Shown: positions 7,495 to 16,131 of the stretch, piece by piece
How positions within the stretch are numbered: the stretch's first letter is position 1
Layout of the letters: each line of letters starts with the position of its first letter
Assembly (NCBI GenBank): GCA_022072615.1
Contig: JAJVHS010000052.1
Coordinates: forward strand, 1 to 64,000
DNA: 64,000 nucleotides
DNA from: Phycisphaerales bacterium
GTDB lineage: Bacteria > Planctomycetota > Phycisphaerae > Phycisphaerales > UBA1924
Direction: 5' to 3'
Notes under the pieces: generated by a model
Database searches by the model: none
Told to the model about the DNA's origin: nothing
Seen by the model: only the letters and a program-made list of their open reading frames with translations
Translations under genes and position numbers: made by a program

Positions 7495-9273
7495 ATGCAG
7501 TCCCTATCAATGATCTCGATCTACAATTTCAAGTCCTGTAAAATGCTAGACAACGTTGAATTCGACGACTTCACACCATTGGTCGGGTACAACAACGCCG
7601 GAAAGTCGAACGTCCTAGCCGCAGTTTTCTGGCTTTTGCGTAAGTCGGTCCTTCAAGACACGGCTTTCTTTGACCCGAAAGTTCCGGTCCGCGTCGAAGC
7701 TCGCATCACGGGTCTGACGCAACCCGTCATTGAGAATCTGGGCGCTGCACATAAACCGAAGATCGATCCGTTCATCAAGGATGGCGTGCTCACAATCCAG
7801 CGGGAGCAGCCCAGGCCAGGGGGGGCGGTCAGTGACATCAAGCTCAGAGTGAGGGACCCACAAAAGCCCGCATCGGACGCTATGGCGTGGAAAGAGAATC
7901 CGTCAGGGATCGACAACGCCATTGCGGCACTTTTTCCGGAACCGATCTCCATTGGAGCGATGGAGGATGCGACCAAAGATATCGGCAAGTTTGAGACCGG
8001 TTCGACCATCGGGAAACTCATCGCCAAATTAATGGCGGCGGTCAAGGACACACAGGGCAAACAGATCGCCAGTCGCCTGGACGAACTGCGAAAACTACTG
8101 GAAGCAGAGGGAGTCGAGCGAGCGCCGGAACTCTCGGCGTTCGATGCCCGCGCAAACAGCATCGTCGCGGAGTTTTTTCCAGGTATCGAGGTCAAGGTCC
8201 ACGTGCCCGCTCCAGAAATCGCATCCGTGTTCAAGGCCGGAACCATCCGCGTGTATGAACGAGTCGGACAAGGGAAGGTCGATGCTGTCGGGCGTGACGT
8301 CTCATCGTTGGGCCATGGGGCTCAGCGTGCGATCCAGATGGCGCTCATCCGTCAGCTTGCCGAGACTGACGAGGCAAGTAAAGGGGGCAGGACGCTCTTG
8401 CTCATTGATGAGCCGGAGCTTTACATGCACCCTCAGGCGGTCGCCAAGGTCCGAAGCGCGCTGCGCAAGTTGTCGCATGGACCATACCAAGTGCTGTTCA
8501 CGACCCACTCGCCCTTGATGATCGGCAGGGATGAACTCGGCGCAGTTCTCGTTCTCTGCAAACGAGACGGCAGCGGCACCACAAAGCGGAAACGCCTATC
8601 TCAAGCGATCTCGGCACTCAGGCAAGATGCACAAGCTCAGCTTGACGAGTTGTTTAGCGTCGAAGGCGCGGGGCAAGTGCTTTTCTCCGATCGCGTCATA
8701 TTGGCCGAGGGCAAGACCGAGCGGGAGTTGATCCCCGACCTTTTCCAGTCCTTGTTTGGCGTGGAGCCGGCCGATCGCCGAATCGGTTTCATTCCGGTTG
8801 AGGGCGCGGGCAACGTCGCCAAGTGTCTCATGGTCCTCGCGCAAATGGACATTCCCGCTCGAGCGCTTGTTGATTTCGACTATGCGTTCCGATCAGCGGT
8901 GGCGGCGGGCTTCCTTTCTGATGCCGATCCAGATATCGCGGCGTGCAGAAGCATCTGCCAAGAGATCGCTGTTCAGGTGGGGGGAGCGATCGCACCGGAT
9001 GGCTTTTTTCAGCGCGACAAGAAGCGAGAGTGCTTCGAGGCACTGGCCTCGCATTCGCGTGCCACGAACGCGATCATGTCGCTGCATGCGAAACTAAAGG
9101 GGCGCGGGATCTGGCTGTGGACAAGAGGATCAATCGAGTCACATCTTGGGCTTCGCTCGAAGGATTACCAGGCCTGGAACACGCTTCGTCAAGATCTGCG
9201 AAAACGCAAACTTGCGGCGGTCGCCGACAGCACGGGCGTGAGCGACTGCCTCTCCTGGCTTGCCGGGGATTGA
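7495..9273 (+). CDS. OLD-family ATP-dependent endonuclease (AAA/ABC ATPase plus TOPRIM)
   Basis: 592 residues, preceded by a strong GAGGAGGG ribosome site. The ABC-type ATPase has Walker A GYNNAGKSN at 31-39, a degenerate signature SSLGHGAQRA near 266, Walker B LLLIDEPELYMHP near 300 and the H-loop TTHSP near 339. The TOPRIM nuclease has the Glu motif ILAEGKTERE near 402 and DFD near 460, so the catalytic acidic residues appear intact. OLD nucleases act in phage exclusion. No UvrD-like GajB partner is adjacent, so this is a stand-alone (class 1) form rather than Gabija. GC is clearly lower than in the secretion operon, suggesting transfer. An IS5-type remnant begins just after the stop. Confidence 0.9.
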   Translation: MQSLSMISIYNFKSCKMLDNVEFDDFTPLVGYNNAGKSNVLAAVFWLLRKSVLQDTAFFDPKVPVRVEARITGLTQPVIENLGAAHKPKIDPFIKDGVLTIQREQPRPGGAVSDIKLRVRDPQKPASDAMAWKENPSGIDNAIAALFPEPISIGAMEDATKDIGKFETGSTIGKLIAKLMAAVKDTQGKQIASRLDELRKLLEAEGVERAPELSAFDARANSIVAEFFPGIEVKVHVPAPEIASVFKAGTIRVYERVGQGKVDAVGRDVSSLGHGAQRAIQMALIRQLAETDEASKGGRTLLLIDEPELYMHPQAVAKVRSALRKLSHGPYQVLFTTHSPLMIGRDELGAVLVLCKRDGSGTTKRKRLSQAISALRQDAQAQLDELFSVEGAGQVLFSDRVILAEGKTERELIPDLFQSLFGVEPADRRIGFIPVEGAGNVAKCLMVLAQMDIPARALVDFDYAFRSAVAAGFLSDADPDIAACRSICQEIAVQVGGAIAPDGFFQRDKKRECFEALASHSRATNAIMSLHAKLKGRGIWLWTRGSIESHLGLRSKDYQAWNTLRQDLRKRKLAAVADSTGVSDCLSWLAGD

Positions 9274-9450
9274 TCCCTCAGGGTCTCAGGTGACCGTTCG
9301 GCGCAGTGGTCTCCATCGCAATCCTCGTGTGCGCACTAGGTTTGTGTCGCACGCGCGCGAGTGGAGTCCGTCCAGCCGAGCCGGCCAGCTGACCGAGATC
9401 CGCGACGCGAGCATCGGTCCGCAGCCCCTGCTCAAGCACGTGTTTGCCGG

Positions 9451-10151
9451 TTAGGCCCGCCTGTCCAGCAACCGCTTGCCCTCGTATTTGATCTCGTCGC
9501 TCCGCTGCGGGATGACCTGCACGATGGCGCGGCGTTCGAGCCAGGCACGCACCTTCGGGTAGCTGTACCCCTTGTCGCCGGCGACCTTCAGCGGCCAGCC
9601 CGTCCACCGGGGCGGACGCACCTTCTCCATCAGCTCGACGAACGCCTTGCTCTCGTGGGCCTGGCCCGCGGTGACGACGGCGGCCAAGGGAAGGGCGTTG
9701 CCGTCAACGACCAGGTGGAACTTTGATCCCCACCCGCCTCGGCTGCGACCCAGCGCGTGGTCATGGTGTTTCCCTGCGAGTTCTTCGCTTTTTTCGAAGC
9801 ACCGGCGGCCGCGCGGGAGGCACGCACGCTGCTGCCATCCACGCACCACAGGTCCCAGTCGATGTACCCGTCCTTGTCTAGGCGGATCCGCAGCGCCTTG
9901 AGCACGCGGTCGAACGTGCCGTCCTTGCGCCAGCGGTTGAAGCGGTGGTACACGCTGCCCCACTTGCCGTAACGCTCGGGCAGGTCACGCCACGGCGAGC
10001 CGGTGCGCAGGACCCACAGGATCCCGTCGAACATCAGCCGGTGGTCGTTCCACTTCCCGCCGCGTTTCTGCGTCGGGAGCAGGGGCTCGATCAACCGCCA
10101 CTGCGCCTCGTTGAGATCACCACGACCCTGCTTGCGTCCGGCTGCCGGCAT
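9451..10151 (-). pseudogene. IS5-family (IS427-like) transposase, two frames, C-terminus lost
   Basis: Frame 1 starts at 10151 (GGAGG ribosome site) and encodes the N-terminal half, including WRLIEPLLP, GILWVLRTGSPWRDLPERYG and the first catalytic Asp in CVDGSSVRA. A run of six T at 9789-9794 (A6 on the coding strand) allows a -1 shift into frame 2, which encodes GGWGSKFHLVVDG and the DKGYSYP motif and stops at 9451. IS427-group elements commonly use such a shift. The protein ends at RLLDRRA, before the usual ERCFNRLKH-type block with the catalytic Glu, and no other frame supplies it. This copy is therefore probably inactive. Confidence 0.8.
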
Positions 10152-10245
10152 CGCTGGCCTCCTTGCCCGATGCCAGATCATCCCACGCAGACAGCCCCCG
10201 CGCCACTCTCACGCCATACACGATCTCATCCCGCCCGCGCCGAAC

Positions 10246-10279
10246 GTGCGCCGTACAAAGGATCCGTCAGACAGAGCCT
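10246..10279 (-). mobile_element. candidate terminal inverted repeat of the IS5-type element
   Basis: Read on the minus strand from 10279, the sequence AGGCTCTGTCTGACGGATCC resembles IS5-family ends and lies about 130 bp upstream of the transposase start. A weak match (AGGGTCTCAGGTGACCG) sits at 9280-9296, 7 bp after the OLD gene stop, and could be the other end. Because the transposase C-terminus is missing, the left boundary is unsure. Confidence 0.35.
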
Positions 10280-10447
10280 AGTAGTTCATAACTCTCGGAA
10301 CCTCCCCTCGATCGATATCGCGCTGGAAGGTGGCGTTACCTGAATCATCGGCGAGAACAACACCGGCAACGGGGCGTACCCAATGTGCTAAATCGGTGCA
10401 AATTGCAGGGGCGACCTCCGAGATGAAACGATGCCTATCGTGTGGCT

Positions 10448-10654
10448 ATGGCTAAGAAACCAAGCAATCACGGAAAGCCCATCACGCGTGCGGTCGTCAA
10501 GCAGGTACGTCAGCTCGCAAACGAGAATACGCCTACTCGAGTGATTGGCTTGAAGACCGGTCGGACGGAAGCCTCAGTGAGAGCGATCGCTACTACGAAC
10601 GACATCTCGTTGAAACCAACGAATCAGCGACCATACAACCGTCGTGCAAAGTGA
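10448..10654 (+). CDS. small conserved basic protein, function unknown
   Basis: 68 residues from the ATG at 10448 (an in-frame GTG lies 6 bases upstream). The sequence begins MAKKPSNHGKPIT and contains KQVRQLANENTPTRVIGLKT, then ISLKPTNQRPYNRR at the end. I recognise this as a widespread short bacterial family in which a helix-turn-helix-like middle (residues about 15-45) precedes a conserved PTNxxPYNRR tail. No function is established to my knowledge; DNA binding would fit the charge and size. It stands alone between two transposase remnants and has lower GC than the surrounding genome. Confidence 0.75.
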   Translation: MAKKPSNHGKPITRAVVKQVRQLANENTPTRVIGLKTGRTEASVRAIATTNDISLKPTNQRPYNRRAK

Positions 10655-10655
10655 C

Positions 10656-10966
10656 TTGACGACGGGGGGGCTTCATCCACCCTCACGCTCATCACCAGCC
10701 CGTGGCGGTTCTCGGTGACCGCGTGCCCGCTGTGGCACAGGAACGCGCCGACGCCGTCGCCCTTCCTGTACAGCTTCGCCTCGGGGTCGGTGGTGCTGCG
10801 GTGCGTGGCGTTGGTGCGACGCTCGCCCCTTGAAGTCGACGCTCGGGGTGCCGCCTCCACCCGATGCGTCGTCATCGCGTTCGTTCTTCGACGCTTTCTT
10901 CTCAATCTTCTTCAGGCTCTTGAGGTTGGTGAAGCAGGCCATCGAGGCGGGCGAGGAGCACTTCAC
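10656..10966 (-). pseudogene. decayed IS5/IS1182-type transposase fragment
   Basis: Minus-strand frames carry ASTTDPEA-like blocks typical of these DDE transposases: HRSTTDPEAKLYRKGDGV followed by LCHSGHAVTENRHGLVM. The upstream part, NLKSLKKIEKKASKN with a Gly/Asp-rich linker and PSVDFKG, lies in another frame, so there is a frameshift near 10833. The N-terminal third and everything after VDEA are missing. It is a remnant with no function, and it marks the edge of the operon to its right. Confidence 0.7.
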
Positions 10967-11238
10967 GCGGCAACGGCGGAGACCAGCTGCTCAGCCACGA
11001 CGTCGTTCTTGCGTCGGCCGCGTCGACGTCACGGTCGTGACGCAGAGTGTCCCCCAGGTCGTTGTGCGGGTCGTGGCCGCCCGTGTCGATGAGCAGGTCC
11101 TGGTCCTGGAGGTGGTCCCGGTCTGACGAAGGGAGGTGCCAAGAGAGCTCGGGAGCGGGCATCAATGGGTGGTCAAACTCGGTGTCGCACACACGGCCCG
11201 GGGGCCCGTGGGTCCCCGGGGCGGTGTGCTTCGGGGGT

Positions 11239-12369
11239 TCAAGAGCCCTGTACATCGGTGGAGACGCGATTGCGGGTATCGGCTGGAATTTGATCTGCTT
11301 CGAGCGAGTTCCGCGTAGTGGCGTCGGACCGCCATGTCGACTGCGCCTGCTGCCCACCCTCCCGTCCGGGCCGCTGTCGGCCAACGCGGGCGAACCATCT
11401 GTTCCAAAGAAACGCCAGGAGCCGGTCCTCACACTGTGCAGCGTGGACGGCGGCCTCCTCGGCCCAGCCATGACGCCGGGCATCTTCGGCAGCAAGTACC
11501 CAGTAGATTGCTTCCAGAGGTGGCGGCAGTGATGGGCTCCGGGTGGTGCGAGGCTTGCGCTGGTTCACTCCGCGTACGAGATCGCTCGCGGCTTTGGCCA
11601 ACGCGTTCCAGCCTGTCTGACTCTCTCGCCAGGATAAACGAATATCCATCCCGCGCGGCGGCTTCGGTGCCTTGTTTGCAACATTCAGTTTCGCAAGATC
11701 GTGTCCGTAGGCGTGGAGGCTGTTGACCACATGAACATACCGCCCGACATCCACGCCCATCCATCCTGCTAACACTTCCTGGAGGTACGTAAACTGCACT
11801 GCGTTGTGCGGGAACCCCAAGAAGATATCGTTGCTGCGGCAGATCTGCATCCACTCCAGACGCCCATTGATCATTCGAAGACATGACAGGACGTTACAGG
11901 GGATGTCTCCCGCGCGGGGCCTGCCCGTTGCGAACGGGAGGTCGGTGGTGGGAGACCAGATCGAGAGCACTACTTGCCGCGAGCTGGGATTCCGATCCAA
12001 TACACGCCTAGCGCGGTCAAGCTGGTCCACACCGAACTGCCCGCGAAGCCTCTTGCCGTAAGCCCCGTGCGCATCGCCGCTCGTGCCCACGAACTTGGGG
12101 TACTGTCGGTTCCAGTGCCGGAGGAACGCAACGTCATTGCGGCCGGCCAGAATCCACACGACCTCGGCCAGAGCAAACGCCACGTTCAGAGCAGGGATGC
12201 GAGAGATCACCCAACGCTGTCGTGGGTCCTTTAGCTCAAGAGCACAGTGGAGCAGCTCGCGAGTACGTCCACCGCGCGACTCGGTTTCGACGGATTCGTC
12301 AACGCAAAGCAAAGCGGTTGTCGCCTTCCTCCATGCACCATCCGCGGATGTTGACGAGAAGACCCTCAT
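11239..12369 (-). CDS. thymidylate-synthase homologue (candidate dUMP methylase or hydroxymethylase)
   Basis: 376 residues, starting at 12369 in an ATGA overlap with the upstream stop. Thymidylate-synthase landmarks are present: LAEVVWILAGRND near 67, SRQVVLSIWSP near 130, the catalytic Cys in GDIPCNV (Cys158), MQICRSND near 172 and LGFPHNAVQF near 182. The Asn in PHN aligns with the TS residue that selects uracil over cytosine, so dUMP is the likely substrate; dCMP hydroxymethylases have Asp there. TS relatives in phages make 5-hydroxymethyl-dUMP. It is the last gene of the operon, and its C-terminal 60 residues are basic and unlike TS. Whether it methylates or hydroxymethylates cannot be read from sequence. 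Confidence 0.85.
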   Translation of the reverse strand: MRVFSSTSADGAWRKATTALLCVDESVETESRGGRTRELLHCALELKDPRQRWVISRIPALNVAFALAEVVWILAGRNDVAFLRHWNRQYPKFVGTSGDAHGAYGKRLRGQFGVDQLDRARRVLDRNPSSRQVVLSIWSPTTDLPFATGRPRAGDIPCNVLSCLRMINGRLEWMQICRSNDIFLGFPHNAVQFTYLQEVLAGWMGVDVGRYVHVVNSLHAYGHDLAKLNVANKAPKPPRGMDIRLSWRESQTGWNALAKAASDLVRGVNQRKPRTTRSPSLPPPLEAIYWVLAAEDARRHGWAEEAAVHAAQCEDRLLAFLWNRWFARVGRQRPGREGGQQAQSTWRSDATTRNSLEADQIPADTRNRVSTDVQGS

Positions 12370-13469
12370 TGTGCGATTGCGGCAACCTGCGCTGCAACTC
12401 TGTCGTTGATACCCCACTTAGGTGGAAACCAGAGCGTGATCGACTGCGGCCTAGCCTTGAAGATCTGCTTGATCCGAGTGCGTCCGCTGTGGCCGCTCAC
12501 CTCTGGATGTCGGACGCGGGCGTACTTATCAACCTCGCAGAAGAGGTTCTGACAGTCGATCAGTTTGAGGGGACGCCCTCCGAGCGGTTCGAAGACAAGC
12601 CCGCGCTCCTCGAATTCCTGCTGCTGGCGATCAGCCATTACCTTGATAATTTCGGCCTCTGATAGACCACCGCGATCGACAAAACACTTCGCGATGCCAT
12701 CCCGCGCTCCAGGCCCAGGCACGACGAAGGACCCCTCGTCGAAGTCGATTATCGTGGAGTAGTTCAGATCGATCGCGAGCTGGAATGCGAGGAATGGACC
12801 GAGCGTGGGATACGAGCGGAGAAGCTCGTACACGGCCGCGAGGGACCTTGCCCGGTCGAGATGGGTAGTCAGGCGATCTCGCATCATGTATTCAATCAGG
12901 GCTAAATGGTTCCGGTGTTTCTCCGAAGCTCCGAAAGCCGAGCTCCCCGAGGGCATGATGTATGCGGCCGAGTAGATCACCACCCCCAATCCTCGTGCCT
13001 TCGACAGTACGTCCGCATAGCGTCGCGCATTGAATCGAGCCCAAGTCGGAACACCGAGCTTGGCTACAAGCAATTCCCAGGTCTCGATCTTGTTGAACAG
13101 CTTGAAGAGCAAGATGCGGAAGGCGACCTCCTCCGCAATCTGGCTGCCGTCGTAGATGACATTTCGAATGAGATATTGGCTTACACGATCAGCTGCCCGG
13201 TAGGCGTTGGTGAACCGATGTTTCCTCAGGATCCAGTCTGTCGTCCAGGGCGCGGAAAGGCCTCGGACGCGTCGCAGCAGCATTGCCTGACGTTCGGTAG
13301 CGAAACGCCAGTACGTGTCGTATACGGCGGACGGCTTCGCCGGGTCGAGTCGAGAGAAAACAAGGAGTCTGCGTGAACTGGGCGATGGTCCGGCACTGCG
13401 TGTGCGCGGAGAGCGTACGGTGCCGCCGCGAGAAAAGGACGAGTGGGGAAATGGGATGGCCATTGTCAT
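12366..13469 (-). CDS. 5-hmdU DNA kinase helical-domain / thymine-pyrophosphorylase-like protein
   Basis: 367 residues. After a 45-residue tail, the block DTYWRFATERQAMLLRR (51-67), FTNAYRAADRVSQYLIRNVI (86-105), IYSAAYIMPSG near 165, ELLRSYPTLGPFLAFQLA near 215, PGPGARDGIAKC near 251 and LIDCQNLFCEVDKYARV near 303 match a family annotated as HMUDK helical domain or alpha-glutamyl/putrescinyl-thymine pyrophosphorylase clade, with a DNA-glycosylase-like helix-hairpin-helix core. In phages such proteins act on 5-hydroxymethyl-uracil in DNA to build hypermodified thymidines. Here it lies between a kinase (ATGA overlap at 13466-13469) and a TS homologue. Family membership is from memory; activity is inferred. 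Confidence 0.75.
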   Translation of the reverse strand: MTMAIPFPHSSFSRGGTVRSPRTRSAGPSPSSRRLLVFSRLDPAKPSAVYDTYWRFATERQAMLLRRVRGLSAPWTTDWILRKHRFTNAYRAADRVSQYLIRNVIYDGSQIAEEVAFRILLFKLFNKIETWELLVAKLGVPTWARFNARRYADVLSKARGLGVVIYSAAYIMPSGSSAFGASEKHRNHLALIEYMMRDRLTTHLDRARSLAAVYELLRSYPTLGPFLAFQLAIDLNYSTIIDFDEGSFVVPGPGARDGIAKCFVDRGGLSEAEIIKVMADRQQQEFEERGLVFEPLGGRPLKLIDCQNLFCEVDKYARVRHPEVSGHSGRTRIKQIFKARPQSITLWFPPKWGINDRVAAQVAAIAQ

Positions 13470-14083
13470 GCCTCAATACGTCGGCGCTGTTGCCGCCAGG
13501 CGTTGACAATCTGCGCCGCCCGATCTTGGGGACTAACGTGTTGATCCAGAAACTGAATAATCCTGAACGTCTCGCGCAATGACGCGAGAAACCCGTCGTA
13601 TTGTGCTCGGACCAGTTGGAACTCTGCATTGGGCTCACCCACCGGTGGCGACAGGAAGACACAGGCCAGCGCTGGCGTCGTGAATGACCAGTGCTGTCTG
13701 GCTAGTTGCTCCAACAGGCCAAGCGTTGCCTCATCTACCCCCGTCACGCGTCCGTACACGATGGTCGACCACCAGAAACGGTCCATCACGACGGTCTCAC
13801 CAGCGTCGACTGCAGGGCGGATGTCTCGACTAATAGCATCGACATGCGCCGCCGCGTGGAGCAGCTGCAGACTCGTGGGGTGAAATCCGCTTAGAGCGTA
13901 GGAAGATGGTTCGTGGTGCAGTCTGTGCACGAGGTGGCCAAGAGTACCCGGCTTCGTCCCGGGAAAAGAGACGAGGCGCGCTCGCACGCCGGTGCGCTGA
14001 AGCTGGGTTAGCAGCGCCGAAGCGACGGTACTCTTGCCCGCTCCGTCGGGTCCTTCTAGTACAATGACGCGTCCGTCGCTCAT
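13466..14083 (-). CDS. dTMP-kinase-like P-loop nucleotide kinase
   Basis: 205 residues. Walker A GPDGAGKST at 11-19, the DRFWWST motif at 101-107 in place of the DRY/DRW..S of thymidylate kinases, and a LID-like region near 150. It resembles Tmk in length and fold but lacks the close Tmk match expected of the housekeeping enzyme. In this operon it could phosphorylate a modified deoxynucleotide such as 5-hydroxymethyl-dUMP, or a 5-hydroxymethyl-uracil base if it works with the next gene product. It overlaps neighbours by ATGA at both ends, so it is made with them. Substrate is inference. Confidence 0.8.
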   Translation of the reverse strand: MSDGRVIVLEGPDGAGKSTVASALLTQLQRTGVRARLVSFPGTKPGTLGHLVHRLHHEPSSYALSGFHPTSLQLLHAAAHVDAISRDIRPAVDAGETVVMDRFWWSTIVYGRVTGVDEATLGLLEQLARQHWSFTTPALACVFLSPPVGEPNAEFQLVRAQYDGFLASLRETFRIIQFLDQHVSPQDRAAQIVNAWRQQRRRIEA

Positions 14084-14937
14084 CGCATACTTCCTGGCGC
14101 CGGGAGTTGAGTATCCCCTTCAGAAACTCCCGGGACCGCCATCAGGGCTTCGGCCAAACCAGCTACACGACCCTTGGGGATCCCGAGTCGTGCGAGCGCA
14201 ACGATAACCGTTACCCGGTGCAATTTCAGTCTCATCTCGTGAGCCATGAAGCCTGCCAGGTGGCACAATCCGAGGTAGTTGCCGTATCCACGATCAAAGA
14301 TGTATTCCGTGGGATAAAAGGCCGTCAGGCTGAAGCCCTCATCCGAATACCCGCAACTCACCTGCTGCAGGCAGGGGAAGCCGGCCCGTGAGGAACCTGT
14401 GTGGTCCTTGGCAGGGTCATAGATCCCCACCTGCAGGGCGCTTCGGCGCGTCGAGCCATCATCGCGCTCCCACCAACGGAGAATCTCCTCCAACTGATTG
14501 ACGCGACGGAATTCGAGTTCGGCGCCGTGCACACCGGTCGCATCGATCATGCGAGCGAAGTACGTTCCCTGCCTGTTGAGCCGCGACAGTTTCTTCAGCC
14601 GCGGCAGCACCTTGTTCAGATAGCGTTCGAACAGCTCGGAAGCCGGTCGCGGATTAGCTGGCGACCAACTGCCTCTGGGGAAGATCGTTCGGGCGGTATC
14701 TGCAACTGCCTGAACCTTTCGTTTCTGTTGGTTCCGATTGATCGTCTCAATCGCCGCGTCCAGAGCTATCCGAATTTGAGAGACCTCCATGGGATCGCCG
14801 GATTCATCGAAGTCGGTGATTGAGATCAGCTGCGGGCAGCTGAGCGCCGCCCCGGCCGCCGCCCGCACACGCAGGAATGCCTGCGCCCAAGCTGTGGATA
14901 GGTTCCCGCTTGGGACCACAAGAGAGCTACTCGTCAT
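14080..14937 (-). CDS. divergent thymidylate-synthase-fold protein
   Basis: 285 residues. The start at 14937 is set by a GGAGGATC ribosome site and an 11-base overlap with the ImmA gene. The C-terminal half looks TS-like: GSSRAGFPCLQQVSC (candidate nucleophile Cys189), GFSLTAFYPTEYIFD and GYGNYLGLCHLAGFM (Asn220 at the uracil-selecting position), then a VTVIVALARLG strand. The N-terminal 100 residues have no TS landmark. It may be a second nucleotide C5-modifying enzyme, a regulatory partner of the downstream TS homologue, or an enzyme with another acceptor. The TS-fold call rests on these three blocks only and should be tested by structure prediction. Confidence 0.6.
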   Translation of the reverse strand: MTSSSLVVPSGNLSTAWAQAFLRVRAAAGAALSCPQLISITDFDESGDPMEVSQIRIALDAAIETINRNQQKRKVQAVADTARTIFPRGSWSPANPRPASELFERYLNKVLPRLKKLSRLNRQGTYFARMIDATGVHGAELEFRRVNQLEEILRWWERDDGSTRRSALQVGIYDPAKDHTGSSRAGFPCLQQVSCGYSDEGFSLTAFYPTEYIFDRGYGNYLGLCHLAGFMAHEMRLKLHRVTVIVALARLGIPKGRVAGLAEALMAVPGVSEGDTQLPAPGSMR

Positions 14938-15790
14938 CAGGATCCTCCAGATGGCGGTAGACGGCAGCACCCTCGTACTGCCGAGGCATCACGCGAAGAA
15001 ATGCACTCCAGTCATCACGCCACCGATCTGCCCGCGCCAAGCCGCGGCGCACCGCCTGCACGAGGACATGGGAATGCTCTCTGGCAATGACCCGAACGGC
15101 TCGCCCCTCTACCAAACATTCGGCCGGCAGGATGGCAAGGTCGCCAACGACAAGGTCAATCGCGCGATCGGACCAAAACCTGTCGGCTACAACCAGATCC
15201 TCAGCCACAGGTCTCCCGAGGATCCTCGCCCTGATATCCCTTGGCGCGACTCCGATGAGTCGGTCAAACACTTCGGGGGTGATGGCGCGGATCGTCCAGC
15301 GCAAGTGATGCACAAGAGCGCTGTAACCCACGCCAAGCTGGCCCGCCGCAATGAGGATCTGATCGGCATCGGGGCTCGAGATGTCCCAACTGCGAGCCCG
15401 GAAAGCCCTGGTCACAGCCGCCTGCGGCATCAGCAGGTGCGCAGCAAACATGTCCGCCAGGGTTTCATCCGGATCAGTGTCCATGCCGCTCCGACTCTCG
15501 ACATACTCATCAACGCGAGAGCCGTGCCCAAATATGTGATGGCCGAGCTCGTGTGCGCCGGTAGAATTTTGAAAGCCAGAAGGCCTGTCCGAGCCAATCA
15601 CGATCATCGGAGTAGGTGGACCCGAGTACATTCCGGCGAGACTGGGCAACGGCATGAACCAGACTTCCACATCCAGTAGCGCCGCCAAATCGAGCACGCT
15701 CAGCGCGTGATCCATCGGAATGCCGGCACGCTTACGTACTTCCATCGCGCGACGCAGCGCGAGCCGTGCTGAGTCGAGTGCGAGCTTCAT
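14927..15790 (-). CDS. ImmA/IrrE-family metallopeptidase
   Basis: 287 residues. The zinc motif HELGHH at 80-85 and the third-ligand region DETLADMFAAHLLMP at 108-122 are intact, as in ImmA and IrrE. These peptidases cleave paired XRE-type repressors in response to DNA damage or another signal. Its start overlaps the stop of the XRE gene (ATGA, 15787-15790), the classic paired arrangement. The C-terminal half (150-287) is a helical extension seen in many ImmA proteins, possibly the sensor. I infer that it releases the operon from XRE repression. Confidence 0.88.
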   Translation of the reverse strand: MKLALDSARLALRRAMEVRKRAGIPMDHALSVLDLAALLDVEVWFMPLPSLAGMYSGPPTPMIVIGSDRPSGFQNSTGAHELGHHIFGHGSRVDEYVESRSGMDTDPDETLADMFAAHLLMPQAAVTRAFRARSWDISSPDADQILIAAGQLGVGYSALVHHLRWTIRAITPEVFDRLIGVAPRDIRARILGRPVAEDLVVADRFWSDRAIDLVVGDLAILPAECLVEGRAVRVIAREHSHVLVQAVRRGLARADRWRDDWSAFLRVMPRQYEGAAVYRHLEDPDDE

Positions 15791-16131
15791 CGCACGGCGT
15801 CCTTCTTCTTAACAATGTTCAAGAGCCGGATGACACGTTGGAGATCATCGGGCGCGAGCTTCGAAAGTTCTTTGGCCGCCAACTCGATCTGTGGGTCGAC
15901 AGAAGTGGACTCGGTGGACTTCGTCAACCATGCGATCGAGACTCGATAGTGACCGGCCAACAAAGACAGCTCTTCCGCCGACACGCGCCGTTGGCCTGCC
16001 TCGATCTGGCTTACTGTGGGCCGGTGCCAGTGCATGAGCTTGGCCACCTGACCTTGACTCAGCCCCGCCTGTTCCCGCGCAGCCCTGAGGCGCTTCGCGA
16101 TCTGATCTCGAATGGACTCGGCATCATTCAT
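15787..16131 (-). CDS. XRE-family transcriptional regulator
   Basis: 114 residues from the ATG at 16131, inside an 8-base overlap with the acyl-carrier-like gene. Helix-turn-helix at about 10-65: IAKRLRAAREQAGLSQGQVA, then RPTVSQIEAGQRRVSAEEL. The C-terminal tail (75-114) is acidic then basic and could hold the ImmA cleavage site. It probably represses its own operon; a candidate operator lies at 16430-16445 over the -10 region. A longer reading frame upstream overlaps the acyl-carrier-like gene and is not used. Confidence 0.88.
   Translation of the reverse strand: MNDAESIRDQIAKRLRAAREQAGLSQGQVAKLMHWHRPTVSQIEAGQRRVSAEELSLLAGHYRVSIAWLTKSTESTSVDPQIELAAKELSKLAPDDLQRVIRLLNIVKKKDAVR

Noticed and set aside
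7495-9273. Gabija defence system
   Set aside because: Only the OLD-type (GajA-like) nuclease is present; no UvrD-like GajB gene lies on either side.
9280-9296. Definite left end of the IS5-type element
   Set aside because: The match to the right end is weak and the transposase C-terminus is missing, so the boundary could be anywhere between 9280 and 9450.
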